A stretch of DNA of 64,000 bases from positions 101,472-165,471 of the forward strand of contig NZ_JAIUKZ010000004.1 in the NCBI RefSeq assembly GCF_020165985.1, in the 5' to 3' direction. Under the pieces are notes generated by a model. The model worked only from the letters and a program-made list of their open reading frames with translations, was not told where the DNA came from and did not search any database. The translations under genes were made by a program, and so were the position numbers. The DNA comes from Bacillus sp. RAR_GA_16 (lineage in GTDB: Bacteria > Bacillota > Bacilli > Bacillales > Guptibacillaceae). Shown here in pieces: positions 36,781 to 45,295 of the stretch; the stretch's first letter is position 1; every line of letters begins with the position of its first letter.

Positions 36781-38824
36781 ATGATTAAGGAAAAAATAAA
36801 AAAAACTCATGTGCCGTTTCGGCTGAATATTTTATTTCTATTTGTTTTTTTATTATTTTCAGTACTTATACTAAGACTTGGGATGATTCAAATTGTGCAG
36901 GGGGAAGATTTTGAAAGGATATCAGAGCAAACGGAAAATGTCACAGCAAAGTCTTCAGCTCCAAGAGGGAAAATGTATGACCGTTACGGACGAGTACTAG
37001 TCGATAATGAGCCAACATTTACGTTAACGTATATTCGAAATCAAAATACGACACAGCAAGAAAGACTTGAAGTGGCTCGTAAACTAGCTAGATTTATTGA
37101 AATGGATACGGATAAAGTCACAGAGCGCGATTTGAAAGATTTCTGGATTATCACTCGACCAGAAGAAGCTAAAGCGAAATTATCGGATGAAGAATGGGGA
37201 GAACTTGAATCCCAAAAGGCTTATCAGCTTCAAATTGATCGCATTAAGGAAGAAGATTCTTAAGGAAGTGACCAGTGATAAAGAAGAGATGAAAATTGCT
37301 GCAATCAAGCGACAAATGGATTCTGGGTATGCGCTTTCTTCTCAATCTATCAAAAAAGGATTAACTCGGGAAGAGATTGCACAGGTTAGTGAAAACCTTG
37401 AAGATTTACCCGGCGTCGATATATCTCCGGATGCTGAACGCGTCTATCCTTATAAGGAAACGATGGAAACGATGTTTGGTAATCTTGGACAAATTCCAAA
37501 AGAATCATTGGATGCCTATACAATGAAAGGCTACGATAATAACGATCTAGTAGGCATCAGTTATCTTGAGAAGCAATATGAAGATTTATTAAGAGGCCAG
37601 AAATCCATGAAGAAATATGTTACGGACAAATCAGGAAAGCCAATTGGTGAACCTGAAGTGATTCCAGGGAAAAGAGGGAATGACCTGGTTTTAACCGTCG
37701 ATATTGATTTGCAACAGGAGCTTGAAACGATTCTTGAAGAAGAATTAAGAAAAGCAAGAGCGCGTGGGAACCCATATGCTGACCGTGCTTATGCGATTGG
37801 ATTGGATCCAGAGACAGGTGAGGTATTAGCCTTCGGCGGAACGAAATATAGCTCTAAAGACAATGACTATGTTGAATATTCGTATGGAACTTTGTCAGAA
37901 GCATATGAAATGGGGTCAGCAGTAAAAGGGGCATCTGTATTAACAGGTTATGAAACGGGAGTAATTAGTCACGGCACGACCTTATTTGATACCCCAATTT
38001 CGATACCTGCTACCAATCAGAAGGCATCATATGCAAACCTAGGCTGGGTGAATGACGTTGAAGCGTTAGAAAGATCATCGAACGTCTATATGTTTCGGAT
38101 TGCCATGATGATGGCAGGGTATGATTATGTTCCAAACACAAGTGGGATACCATGGGATCCAGATGCATATAATGAAGTTCGCTATCATTTTAATCAATTT
38201 GGACTTGGAAACAAGACAGGAATTGATATGCCGATTGAAACAACGGGAATCAATGGTGGCATTGAGCAAATTGGGAACCTGATGGACTTAATGATTGGCC
38301 AATTTGATACGTATACGCCTCTTCAGATGGCTCAATATATTTCAACGATTGCAAACGACGGGAAAAGAATTCAGCCCCATTTCTTAAAAGAAGTTCATGA
38401 AGCGTCCAATGTCGATGGCTTGTCGAATATAATTGTTGATCAGTTTGATACAAACGTGATGAATCGCATTCAAATGAGTCAAAGCGATATTAGCAGAGTC
38501 CAAAATGGATTATGGAGAGTGACAAATGCTAGTAACGGAACAGCAACGAAATATTTTAAGGGAACAGATTTTACTCATGCCGGTAAAACGGGTACTGCTG
38601 AAGTAAAGTTTGGTCCAAATAATAGCGTAGAAGGATTTAATTTAACGTTTGTAGGTTATGCCCCTTATGAAAATCCCGAAATTGCGTTAGCGGTTGTGGT
38701 TCCTAGCTTAAGTAGTGACAGAAATGAATCCGTAAACAAAGATATTGCTAGACGCTTATTTGAAGCTTATTTTGATCTTAAAGATGAACCAAAACCTTCA
38801 GCACCTATTGAAGAAGACGAATAA
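36781..38824 (+). pseudogene. Class B penicillin-binding protein (PbpA/PbpH-like), frameshifted
   Basis: One N-terminal membrane helix (about residues 12-38) is followed by the dimerisation/pedestal start APRGKMYDRYGRVLVDNEP. The transpeptidase domain has SxxK in EMGSAVKGASVLTGYE, SxN in RSSNVYMF and KTG in AGKTGTAEV. The first frame stops at 37263; the second restarts as LKEVTSDKEEMKIAAIKRQM. Removing one base from GATTC at 37255-37259 gives a 680-residue protein. The EMGSAVKG variant of the active site is that of PbpA/PbpH, lateral-wall transpeptidases of the rod complex. ATG 36781 is chosen behind GGGGGAAGG; the frame extends further upstream. Confidence 0.87.
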
Positions 38825-38830
38825 CAAAGC

Positions 38831-38862
38831 AAAAAGCCTCACCGCCATAGGGTGAGGCTTTT
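38831..38862. terminator. Bidirectional terminator between the PBP and NSS transporter genes
   Basis: AAAAGCCTCACC with GGTGAGGCTTTT around a short loop; A-run and T-run on either side. Confidence 0.88.
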
Positions 38863-38867
38863 CCTGT

Positions 38868-40211
38868 TTACCAAATTCCAAGAACATCTAACATCACGAA
38901 TAGAATAAGAAGCGGTGCGACGAAACGGATAAGAAAATACCATGTTTCGAACAAGCCTTTCTTTAATCCACTTCCACGTTTCAATTCTTCATAAAGGGCA
39001 GATTTCTTCATTTTTAAAGGAACAAAGATGGAGATTAACAAAGCTCCGATCGGTAGAAGCACGTTACTCACCGCATAATCTGCTAAATCAAATATCGTTT
39101 TATTAAATAAGGTGAAATCGCTCAAAATACCGTATGAAAGAGCTGATGGAATGCCAACAGCGAAAATGGCAAGGCCAATGATCCATGCCCATTTTTTTCG
39201 TTTCATAAGGTCGCCTTTTGAAATAACCGATACTATAATTTCAAGCATTGAAAAAGCAGAAGTGAGAGCTGCAAACAAGAAAAGTATTAAGAAAGCAATG
39301 AAAAAGAGCATTCCAAAAGGTAACTGACCAAATACAGTTGGAAGCACATTAAATAAGAGAACGGGGCCAGCTCCAGCCTCAAGATCGAAAGCGAAAACTG
39401 CCGGGAAGATGGCTAAGCCAGCAAGAAGAACGATAAAAATGTTCATGACCACAATCGAGAGAGCAGATCGTGGTAAGCTTTGCGTTTTCGGTAAGTAAGA
39501 ACTATACGTGACCATCACCGATACCCCGACGCTTAATGTGAAGAAAGATTGCCCCATTGCTTCTAGAATTGTTTGAGACGTTACTTTTGAGAAATCAGGT
39601 TGAAGCAAGAATAATATCCCTTCCATTGAACCTTCTAGTGTAACGGCTCGAATGACTAGAATAATGAAGAGAAGAAATAAAGCAGGCATCATGATTTTAC
39701 TTGCCTGTTCAATCCCCTTTTCAACCCCTCTAGCTACGACGAAAATAGTTAAAATAATGAAAATAAACTGCGAGAAAATACTGATAAATGAATTTGAAAT
39801 CGTTGCTCCAAATACTTGCGCGTATTCATCAGATGAAAGCCCGGTCAACTCTCCGGTCATGGCTTTATACAGATAAGCAATGATCCATCCCCCAATAACA
39901 CTGTAAAAAGATAGTAAGATGAAAGAAGTAATCATCCCCATAATTCCAACACGATACCACTTAGATTCCGGTGATATCGTTTTATAGGAATCTACAGCGT
40001 TGCTTTGAGCAGTTCTTCCTATCGAAAATTCAGCTAGGAGAAGTGGAAGGCCAAGGATCAAAGTAAATAAGATAAAGATTAGAAAGAAAGCGCCACCTCC
40101 ATTTTGACCTGCTGTGTACGGGAATTTCCATATGGCTCCAAGACCAATCGCTGATCCTGCTGCAGCGAGAATAAATCCAAGTCTTGAAGACCACTGTTCG
40201 TTTTGACTCAT
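38868..40211 (-). CDS. Sodium-dependent amino-acid transporter, NSS (SNF) family
   Basis: A 447-residue membrane protein with about 11-12 helices. Helix 1 has the NSS sodium/substrate signature [23 protein letters not shown]. Family relatives (MhsT of B. halodurans, YocR/YhdH of B. subtilis) take up hydrophobic amino acids with sodium. The leader carries a T-box whose specifier reads UUC, predicting induction when phenylalanyl-tRNA is uncharged and therefore phenylalanine (or aromatic) uptake. Confidence 0.92.
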   Translation of the reverse strand: MSQNEQWSSRLGFILAAAGSAIGLGAIWKFPYTAGQNGGGAFFLIFILFTLILGLPLLLAEFSIGRTAQSNAVDSYKTISPESKWYRVGIMGMITSFILLSFYSVIGGWIIAYLYKAMTGELTGLSSDEYAQVFGATISNSFISIFSQFIFIILTIFVVARGVEKGIEQASKIMMPALFLLFIILVIRAVTLEGSMEGILFLLQPDFSKVTSQTILEAMGQSFFTLSVGVSVMVTYSSYLPKTQSLPRSALSIVVMNIFIVLLAGLAIFPAVFAFDLEAGAGPVLLFNVLPTVFGQLPFGMLFFIAFLILFLFAALTSAFSMLEIIVSVISKGDLMKRKKWAWIIGLAIFAVGIPSALSYGILSDFTLFNKTIFDLADYAVSNVLLPIGALLISIFVPLKMKKSALYEELKRGSGLKKGLFETWYFLIRFVAPLLILFVMLDVLGIW

Positions 40212-40259
40212 GTTGATGCTCCTTTCAATATTTATTGAATGCTAACTCCGTTATTCCAC

Positions 40260-40500
40260 AAAAAAATCGCCCCTACGTTATCCGTAGGGACGATTGTTAT
40301 CGCGGTACCACCCTGGTTGTGAGAAAACTCACCACTTCATTGTTTAACGATCTTCACCGTCTTTTGCAAGCGCAAAAGAAGCTCCAGAAATGAAATTCAC
40401 GTCCTTTTGTATACCGATTCTCACCACCCATCGGCTCTCTTCAATAGGGAAAAGGTTGCTACTGGTTTTCCTTCAAAGCAGTTCAATATTTAGTAGAGTT
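40260..40500 (-). promoter_or_regulatory. T-box leader with phenylalanine (UUC) specifier
   Basis: On the minus strand: Stem I AGTA element, AGAGAG distal part, then the specifier context GAA-TTC-A (minus strand of about 40397-40407), the T-box AGGGTGGTACCGCG (40302-40315), and a terminator with arms CCCTACG/CGTAGGG followed by seven T residues. GAA before and A after the codon is the usual context and is also seen at the Pro T-box of proI in this window. Confidence 0.9.
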
Positions 40501-40506
40501 ATTCAA

Positions 40507-40535
40507 TTTTTATCATGACCTATTGAAAGTGTCAA
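40507..40535 (-). promoter_or_regulatory. Sigma-A promoter of the T-box/NSS transporter unit
   Basis: Minus strand -35 TTGACA (40530-40535), 17-base spacer, -10 TAAAAA (40507-40512). Confidence 0.6.
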
Positions 40536-40569
40536 CATAAATTTAAATATGGAAAAATTATCTGCTAAG

Positions 40570-42216
40570 CTAATCGTCTTTCTTCTCCTCTTCAAAATGA
40601 GCATCGATGGGTCCTTTTTGCTCTTTCTTTTTCTTACGGCGGATCGATTGTAAGATCTTTTTGTAGTTTAATGAAAACGTTTTTGGCTCATAATGTTCAG
40701 AAGCTCTAATATCAGCCGTAGAAGCACGCATAAACGACCAACCAAGCATAATCATGATGAAAAGAAGAGGGAAGCCACCAACGATACTTGCGGTTTGAAG
40801 AGTACCCAGTCCTCCAACAAACATGAGAACTAACGGCATCAGGCAAAGCGCGAATGCCCAAAACAGTCGGTTCCAACGCAACGGTTCATCTTTCACCTCT
40901 TTTTGAACAACTGAGGCTAAAATATATGAGCTTGAATCAAACGTAGTCGCAAGAAAAATAATCGCTAAGACGACAAAAATAAAAATCATAAACCATGATA
41001 AGGGGAGTTGGCCAATTGTTTCGATGATGGCTCTTGGTGCCCCTTCATCATTAAGAACCTTAATAACATCAAATTCTCCAGTTAACTGCATATGAAGTCC
41101 ATAATTTCCGAGAATTCCAAAGAACAATAAACTTCCAAGAGTTCCGTAACTAATGGTTCCAAGAATCATTTGTTTGATGGAACGTCCTCTTGATATTTTG
41201 GCAACAAACAGGCCAACAAAAGGGGCGTAAACAAGCCACCATGCCCAGTAAAACACGGTCCAACTTTCAGGGAAGCCTGTTTTTTCGTATGGACCAAGAG
41301 CATTGAATGGTTCTGTCCACGTACTCATATGAAAGAAGTTATCCATCAACAAACCGACACTGTTGGTTGCCGTTTCAACGAGAAATCGGGTTGGACCAAA
41401 AAGTAATACAAAGAAAAGTAAAAAAATGGAGAGGATTAAGTTAATATCCGATAATACTTTAATTCCTTTTTTTAATCCTGAATAGGCACTTATGGCAAAA
41501 ATGGCTGTTACAAGAATAAGGATTAGCGTTTTTAAGACCATTGTTACGCCAATGCCTGTGAGAGCGTTTATGCCTTCTGCAATCATTGGTGTACCAAGGG
41601 CAAGCGTTGTTCCTGCTCCCCCGAGCAGCCCAAACATAAATAGCACATCGATAATTGTTCCAAGAGGCCCATCGACTAAGTTGCCGATTAAGGGTCTTGT
41701 CGCTTCGCTTATTTTTAGAACTGGTTTTTTGCGTACGTAGTAAAAATACGCCATTGGTAAAGCGGGAAGCGTATAGATGGCCCATGCAATCGGACCCCAA
41801 TGGAAGATTCCGTATGTACTTGCCCAAAGAATCGCTTCTTCCGTGCCAGGCTCTAACCCAAAAGGTGGACCCTGGTAGTAATAAGCCCATTCAATTGTGC
41901 CCCAGTATAAAATGCTTGAGCCAATTCCAGCACAGAAGAGCATCCCTGCCCAAGAAAAATTGTTGAATTCCGGCCGCTCGCCTTCTTCACCTAAGCGCAC
42001 TCTTCCGTTATCACTAAAAGCGACATAGATTAAAAAGAAAAAGATACCGAGTCCAACTAGTAAATAGAGCACCCCGAATTCGGTAGTTACGAACGCATTC
42101 GCTTTGTTAACAAATTCCTTTCCACTTTCAGGAAAAAGCACAAGCGGAACGGTTACAAGAAGCAATAAACTCAAAGCACCTAAAAACGTAGGCAAATCAA
42201 TTAAACGCTTATCCAT
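40570..42216 (-). CDS. BCCT-family betaine/choline/carnitine transporter (OpuD-like)
   Basis: A 548-residue carrier with twelve predicted helices and the BCCT signature FYWAWWLVYAPFVGLFVAKIS followed by GRSIKQMILG. The charged C-terminal tail (IRRKKKKEQKGP..HFEEEKKDD) resembles the osmosensing tails of glycine betaine carriers. Imports compatible solutes with sodium under salt stress. The exact substrate cannot be told from sequence. No terminator is obvious downstream. Confidence 0.9.
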   Translation of the reverse strand: MDKRLIDLPTFLGALSLLLLVTVPLVLFPESGKEFVNKANAFVTTEFGVLYLLVGLGIFFFLIYVAFSDNGRVRLGEEGERPEFNNFSWAGMLFCAGIGSSILYWGTIEWAYYYQGPPFGLEPGTEEAILWASTYGIFHWGPIAWAIYTLPALPMAYFYYVRKKPVLKISEATRPLIGNLVDGPLGTIIDVLFMFGLLGGAGTTLALGTPMIAEGINALTGIGVTMVLKTLILILVTAIFAISAYSGLKKGIKVLSDINLILSIFLLFFVLLFGPTRFLVETATNSVGLLMDNFFHMSTWTEPFNALGPYEKTGFPESWTVFYWAWWLVYAPFVGLFVAKISRGRSIKQMILGTISYGTLGSLLFFGILGNYGLHMQLTGEFDVIKVLNDEGAPRAIIETIGQLPLSWFMIFIFVVLAIIFLATTFDSSSYILASVVQKEVKDEPLRWNRLFWAFALCLMPLVLMFVGGLGTLQTASIVGGFPLLFIMIMLGWSFMRASTADIRASEHYEPKTFSLNYKKILQSIRRKKKKEQKGPIDAHFEEEKKDD

Positions 42217-42357
42217 AACCTTTTAAGCTCCTTTACAATAGCTAACTAAGCTTAGTTTCTAGCATGTCCATATTTTTATACAACCTTTTTATTCTTTGAG
42301 AGGGGCTAGATTTTGTTATACTATTGGAAGAGAATTTTTGATTAGAAGGTGATGACT

Positions 42358-42675
42358 ATGGAGAAATTTACTGAAGATGTTGTTTCGATTATTAAAGGAA
42401 TCCCTCCAGGCAGAGTTATGACTTATGGACAAATTGCAAAGTGTGCAGGAAAGACACGTGGAGCAAGACAAGTTGTGCGGGTTCTACACGCTATGAGTCA
42501 AAGGCATCAACTGCCGTGGCATCGTGTCATTAACTCGAAAGGCGAGATTGGCATACCAACAGAGGAAGGATATATCGATCAAAGGATGATGTTAGAAGGG
42601 GAAGGGATTGTTTTTCTTCCTAATTCAAAAATCGATTTAGCTGTCTATCGCTACAATCCACAGCTAAAAGAATAG
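42358..42675 (+). CDS. Alkyltransferase-like (ATL) DNA repair protein
   Basis: A 105-residue MGMT-fold DNA-binding domain. The active-site PCHRV of O6-alkylguanine methyltransferases reads PWHRV, so the alkyl-accepting Cys is Trp and the protein cannot repair directly. The arginine-finger region (GARQVVRVL) and the winged helix (VMTYGQIAKCAG) are kept. Such ATL proteins bind O6-alkylguanine and hand it to nucleotide excision repair. ATG 42358 has GAAGGTGAT upstream. Confidence 0.9.
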   Translation: MEKFTEDVVSIIKGIPPGRVMTYGQIAKCAGKTRGARQVVRVLHAMSQRHQLPWHRVINSKGEIGIPTEEGYIDQRMMLEGEGIVFLPNSKIDLAVYRYNPQLKE

Positions 42676-42676
42676 A

Positions 42677-42716
42677 AGAATGGCCACCCTTTAAAAAAAG
42701 GTAGCCATTCTTTTTG
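42677..42716 (+). terminator. Terminator after the ATL gene
   Basis: AGAATGGC and GCCATTCT arms with an inner ACC/GGT, then TTTTT. Confidence 0.85.
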
Positions 42717-42737
42717 TTCAAATGTTTCTATTTCACT

Positions 42738-42896
42738 TTAAAAAGGCTTCAATGTCATTAAGATAATGAGAATGAAGGCAGATGCATTCATCACATTTGT
42801 AAAAGGTGCCATTTGTTTGCCGAGTTGTTTGTACTCCTCTGGAAGCGTATCCCCATTCGCTTCTTGAAGAATCCTTATTGTACAATGATTTCGATT
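42738..42896 (-). pseudogene. C-terminal remnant of a membrane protein (DUF2269-like)
   Basis: The minus-strand frame encodes RILQEANGDTLPEEYKQL and continues to a final hydrophobic helix ending ILMTLKPF before TAA at 42738-42740. It has no start codon or ribosome site. Upstream it runs into a stop at 42897 and then the terminator of the neighbouring gene, so the first two thirds of the gene are missing. The ending resembles DUF2269 integral membrane proteins, but the family is uncertain. Confidence 0.55.
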
Positions 42897-42902
42897 TCAG
42901 GG

Positions 42903-42942
42903 GTAAAAAGACCCACCTCTCTAATAAAAGAGAGGTGGGTTA
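42903..42942 (-). terminator. Terminator of the DUF302 gene
   Basis: Twelve-base perfect arms (42911-42922, 42929-42940) with the A-run at 42905-42909 acting as T-run on the minus strand. Confidence 0.88.
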
Positions 42943-42956
42943 ATAGGAGAGACATG

Positions 42957-43343
42957 TTACTTGCTTTTTTCAATACATGAAATTAACCGTTTCTCAATAT
43001 CATTACCAATTTCATTTAGATTTTCTTTACCGGTTAAGTTTAACAAAGTTGTCGGTTTTGGCATACCGATCTTTGTTTGCCCCTGATCTTCAAAAACAAC
43101 GATTTTGCAAGGGAGAAAATAACCGACTAACTTATCTTCGTTTAGAACACGCTCTGCCTCTTTTGGATTACAAACCTCGAGGACGCGATAAGGGGTTTGG
43201 AAGTCCATTCCTTTTTCTTGCAACTTAGCGGACAGATCAAAATCCCATAAAACGCCGAATTTTTCTGTTTGCAGCTCATTACTTAAGTCAGAAACTGCCT
43301 GTTCAACTGTTTTAGAAGTTTCAACAGTATAATGGAAACTCAT
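42957..43343 (-). CDS. DUF302 domain protein
   Basis: A 128-residue protein with the DUF302 pattern: SKTVEQAVSDLSNEL near the start, FGVLWDFDLSAKLQEKG, RVLEVCNPKEAERVL and GYFLPCKIVVFEDQ. Two cysteines (one in EVCNP, one in LPCK) are the usual ones of the family. Function unknown; relatives occur near metal or sulfur genes. Ribosome site AAAGGAG. Confidence 0.88.
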   Translation of the reverse strand: MSFHYTVETSKTVEQAVSDLSNELQTEKFGVLWDFDLSAKLQEKGMDFQTPYRVLEVCNPKEAERVLNEDKLVGYFLPCKIVVFEDQGQTKIGMPKPTTLLNLTGKENLNEIGNDIEKRLISCIEKSK

Positions 43344-43430
43344 CGAACAAAACTCCTTTCCTTAACATTCTGTTTTCATTTATACCCTGCGTCGTATATT
43401 TTAAACGAAGAATCATTCATAAAAGCAAAA

Positions 43431-43476
43431 TTGGCCGGTTTAAGTTCGGTACCAATACCGAACTTAAACCGGCCAA
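43431..43476. repeat. Long perfect palindromic hairpin between DUF302 and tnrA
   Basis: Arms of 21 bases (43431-43451 and 43456-43476) are perfectly complementary around the loop CCAA. On the minus strand it is followed by TTTTGCTTTTA, so it may end tnrA transcription. The arm length and perfection are unusual for a terminator in this window. Confidence 0.75.
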
Positions 43477-43537
43477 ACAGCTGCATCATAAAAACGCTAA
43501 CTTTTGAGATCACTATCATATCGTTTGTTCTATTTCT

Positions 43538-43846
43538 CTATTTTGTCATTTTAAATGCTGCGTTTAGCTGTCCGCGAATCATTTCATCTCTAATTTTATC
43601 TTTATCTTTCTGTTTTTCTTTCTTATAGAGTTTTTTAATTTCAAATGTTTGCATGCCGTCTTCAATTTGATTTGCGATGTCCATTAGTTTTTCTACATCC
43701 GTAAACGAGAATTTTCTCGTACCACCACCAGAACGGTCAGGTAGAATAAGGCCTCTTTCTTCATAGTAGCGGATCTTTCTCAAAGATAGCCCTGTTAATT
43801 CGCTGACTGATCCGATGGGCAAAACTTTTTTATCTTTGTATGACAT
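43538..43846 (-). CDS. tnrA: Nitrogen regulator TnrA (MerR family)
   Basis: A 102-residue MerR-type regulator. SYKDKKVLPIGSVSELTGLS begins the winged helix, RKIRYYEERGLILP is the recognition part, and the C-terminus RGQLNAAF matches the glutamine-synthetase-binding tail of B. subtilis TnrA (110 aa). It activates nitrogen-scavenging genes when nitrogen is limiting. A TnrA-type box at -50 of its own promoter supports autoregulation. Divergent from an HPr-like gene. Confidence 0.88.
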   Translation of the reverse strand: MSYKDKKVLPIGSVSELTGLSLRKIRYYEERGLILPDRSGGGTRKFSFTDVEKLMDIANQIEDGMQTFEIKKLYKKEKQKDKDKIRDEMIRGQLNAAFKMTK

Positions 43847-43931
43847 CTCCAGTCACTCCCTATTCTCATATTCATAATGCAGCTACCGCTACATATACTA
43901 TTGAAGTCTTCTAAACTGGCAATCTTGTATC

Positions 43932-43937
43932 ATTATA
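43932..43937 (-). promoter_or_regulatory. -10 element of tnrA
   Basis: Minus-strand TATAAT preceded by TGC (extended -10). No clear -35, as expected for an activator-dependent promoter. Confidence 0.55.
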
Positions 43938-43966
43938 GCATAGCCATCCATCATTGGTGGTTAAGA

Positions 43967-43983
43967 TGTTAGAATACCTAACG
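43967..43983. promoter_or_regulatory. Candidate TnrA/GlnR box
   Basis: TGTTAGAATACCTAACG has the 17-base dyad form of the TnrA consensus TGTNANATTTTNTNACA, with the outer half-sites nearly intact. Its centre is about 50 bases upstream of the start expected from the -10, the usual position for TnrA activation. Confidence 0.55.
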
Positions 43984-44107
43984 TAAGTTATGCTGAGTGT
44001 ATAAAGTTTGTGTGAGGAAAGGTCCCAAGGTCCTTGCGAGTATACGTGTAGGGTGTCAAAATAGAAAGGTGCAAACGGTTGTATTAGATACTAAGGAGGA
44101 TGCAAGG

Positions 44108-44371
44108 ATGGTATATAAGGAAACCGTTTTGATCACGAGTAAAGTTACGATGGCCTTCTTGATGGACTTTGTAAAAAGTGCAAACCTCTTTAGTAGTTAC
44201 ATTATAGTAGAGGTTGAAGGCAAACGATTAAATGCGAAGAGTATTTTAAGTATGGGGAGACTGACAGCTCATTTTGGACCAATGACCATTATTGCGACGG
44301 GACTAGATAGTGAAGAAGCTTTGATTCACTTAAAACAAATGTGTAAAGTTGTCCAGAAGAAGAGTGTATGA
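44108..44371 (+). CDS. HPr-like protein lacking the active-site histidine
   Basis: An 87-residue protein of the same length as HPr (88). The C-terminal half follows HPr closely (GKRLNAKSILSMGRL, then TIIATGLDSEEALIHL). Ser45, corresponding to the regulatory HPr Ser46, is kept in the NAKSI context. At the active-site loop the sequence is VTMAFL, so His15 is Met, Arg17 is Phe and Pro18 is Leu. It therefore cannot carry PTS phosphate, but might still be a target of HPr kinase, as Crh is. Start at 44108 behind AAGGAGGA; the frame extends further upstream. Divergent from tnrA. Confidence 0.75.
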   Translation: MVYKETVLITSKVTMAFLMDFVKSANLFSSYIIVEVEGKRLNAKSILSMGRLTAHFGPMTIIATGLDSEEALIHLKQMCKVVQKKSV

Positions 44372-44408
44372 ATAGAAATAGTGGGGTTCTATAAGGTTTT
44401 AATGTGTT

Positions 44409-44440
44409 TAGCCCGGACATTTTATGAGGTGTCCGGGCTA
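44409..44440. terminator. Hairpin between the HPr-like gene and proI
   Basis: Eleven-base perfect arms TAGCCCGGACA and TGTCCGGGCTA with a 10-base loop. The poly-T on either strand is weak, so it is a probable shared terminator. Confidence 0.6.
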
Positions 44441-44446
44441 TAAATA

Positions 44447-45277
44447 TTAATTTTGTTTTTGGAAAATGTCTCCTAGCTCTTGTGAGCGATTCGTTGCATC
44501 TGTAATACAAGATAAAAGCGCTTCTTCAAAGTGAAACGCTTTGAGCGTTGTGATCCCTGCTTGAGTTGTTCCCCCGGAACTGGTAATTTTTTGTCTTAAA
44601 AGTTCTGCTGGCTGTTCCGTTTGACGAAGCATCATAGCAGCACCTTGAATGGTTTGTAAAATGAGTTCGCGTGCTACTTCCTCATCAAGTCCGTTTTGAA
44701 TAGCGGCTTTTTCCATACACTCCACCATATAATAGAAATAGGCTGGACCGCTACCAGATAACCCTGTTACGGCATTCATCTTATCTTCTGATACCGGCAC
44801 AACGCATCCAATCGTTTGAAACAGTCGCTTCGTAAACAGTAAATCGTTTTCGCTCGCAAACGCTCCGCCTGTAATAGCTGTTGCGGATAACCCTATCGTA
44901 GCCGATGTATTTGGCATCACTCGAACAATTGGAGTGGGAGTAGAGATTTTTTCTCCAATATACGTGGTTGTAATGCCCGCTAAGACAGAAATAATGAGAT
45001 GGTTTCTATGAATATATGGTTGAATCTTACTTAAGGCATCTGGCGCGTCAGCTGGCTTCATAGCTAGAACAATTACTCTGTTTTGTTGTAACAATTCTTG
45101 AATATTTTGAGTAACATGTACCCGGTATGTTGTTTTTAATTCCTCAAGTCGCTGTGAATTGGTGCGATTCAGTAACATAATTTCGTTAGGTTCTACAAAC
45201 TTTTCGGAAATCATTCCTTCGACAATGGCTTCTGTAATGGACCCGGCACCAATGAAGCCGATGGTGTTTCTTGTCAT
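44447..45277 (-). CDS. proI: Pyrroline-5-carboxylate reductase
   Basis: A protein of about 276 residues. The NAD(P)-binding start is TIGFIGAGSITEAIVEGM and the family signature is in the C-terminal part (SGSGPAYFYYMVECM; LRQKITSSGGTTQAGITTL). It reduces P5C to proline. Start at 45277 chosen behind AAAGGATG. The upstream Pro-specific T-box and the synteny with yqjN and yqjP identify it as the ProI paralogue. Confidence 0.93.
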   Translation of the reverse strand: MTRNTIGFIGAGSITEAIVEGMISEKFVEPNEIMLLNRTNSQRLEELKTTYRVHVTQNIQELLQQNRVIVLAMKPADAPDALSKIQPYIHRNHLIISVLAGITTTYIGEKISTPTPIVRVMPNTSATIGLSATAITGGAFASENDLLFTKRLFQTIGCVVPVSEDKMNAVTGLSGSGPAYFYYMVECMEKAAIQNGLDEEVARELILQTIQGAAMMLRQTEQPAELLRQKITSSGGTTQAGITTLKAFHFEEALLSCITDATNRSQELGDIFQKQN

Positions 45278-45295
45278 CATCCTCATCCTTTCCAA

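Noticed and set aside
44289..44510. Minus-strand frame overlapping the HPr-like gene and the proI end
   Set aside because: Shadow frame without start signals; the proI C-terminus and its hairpin explain the region.
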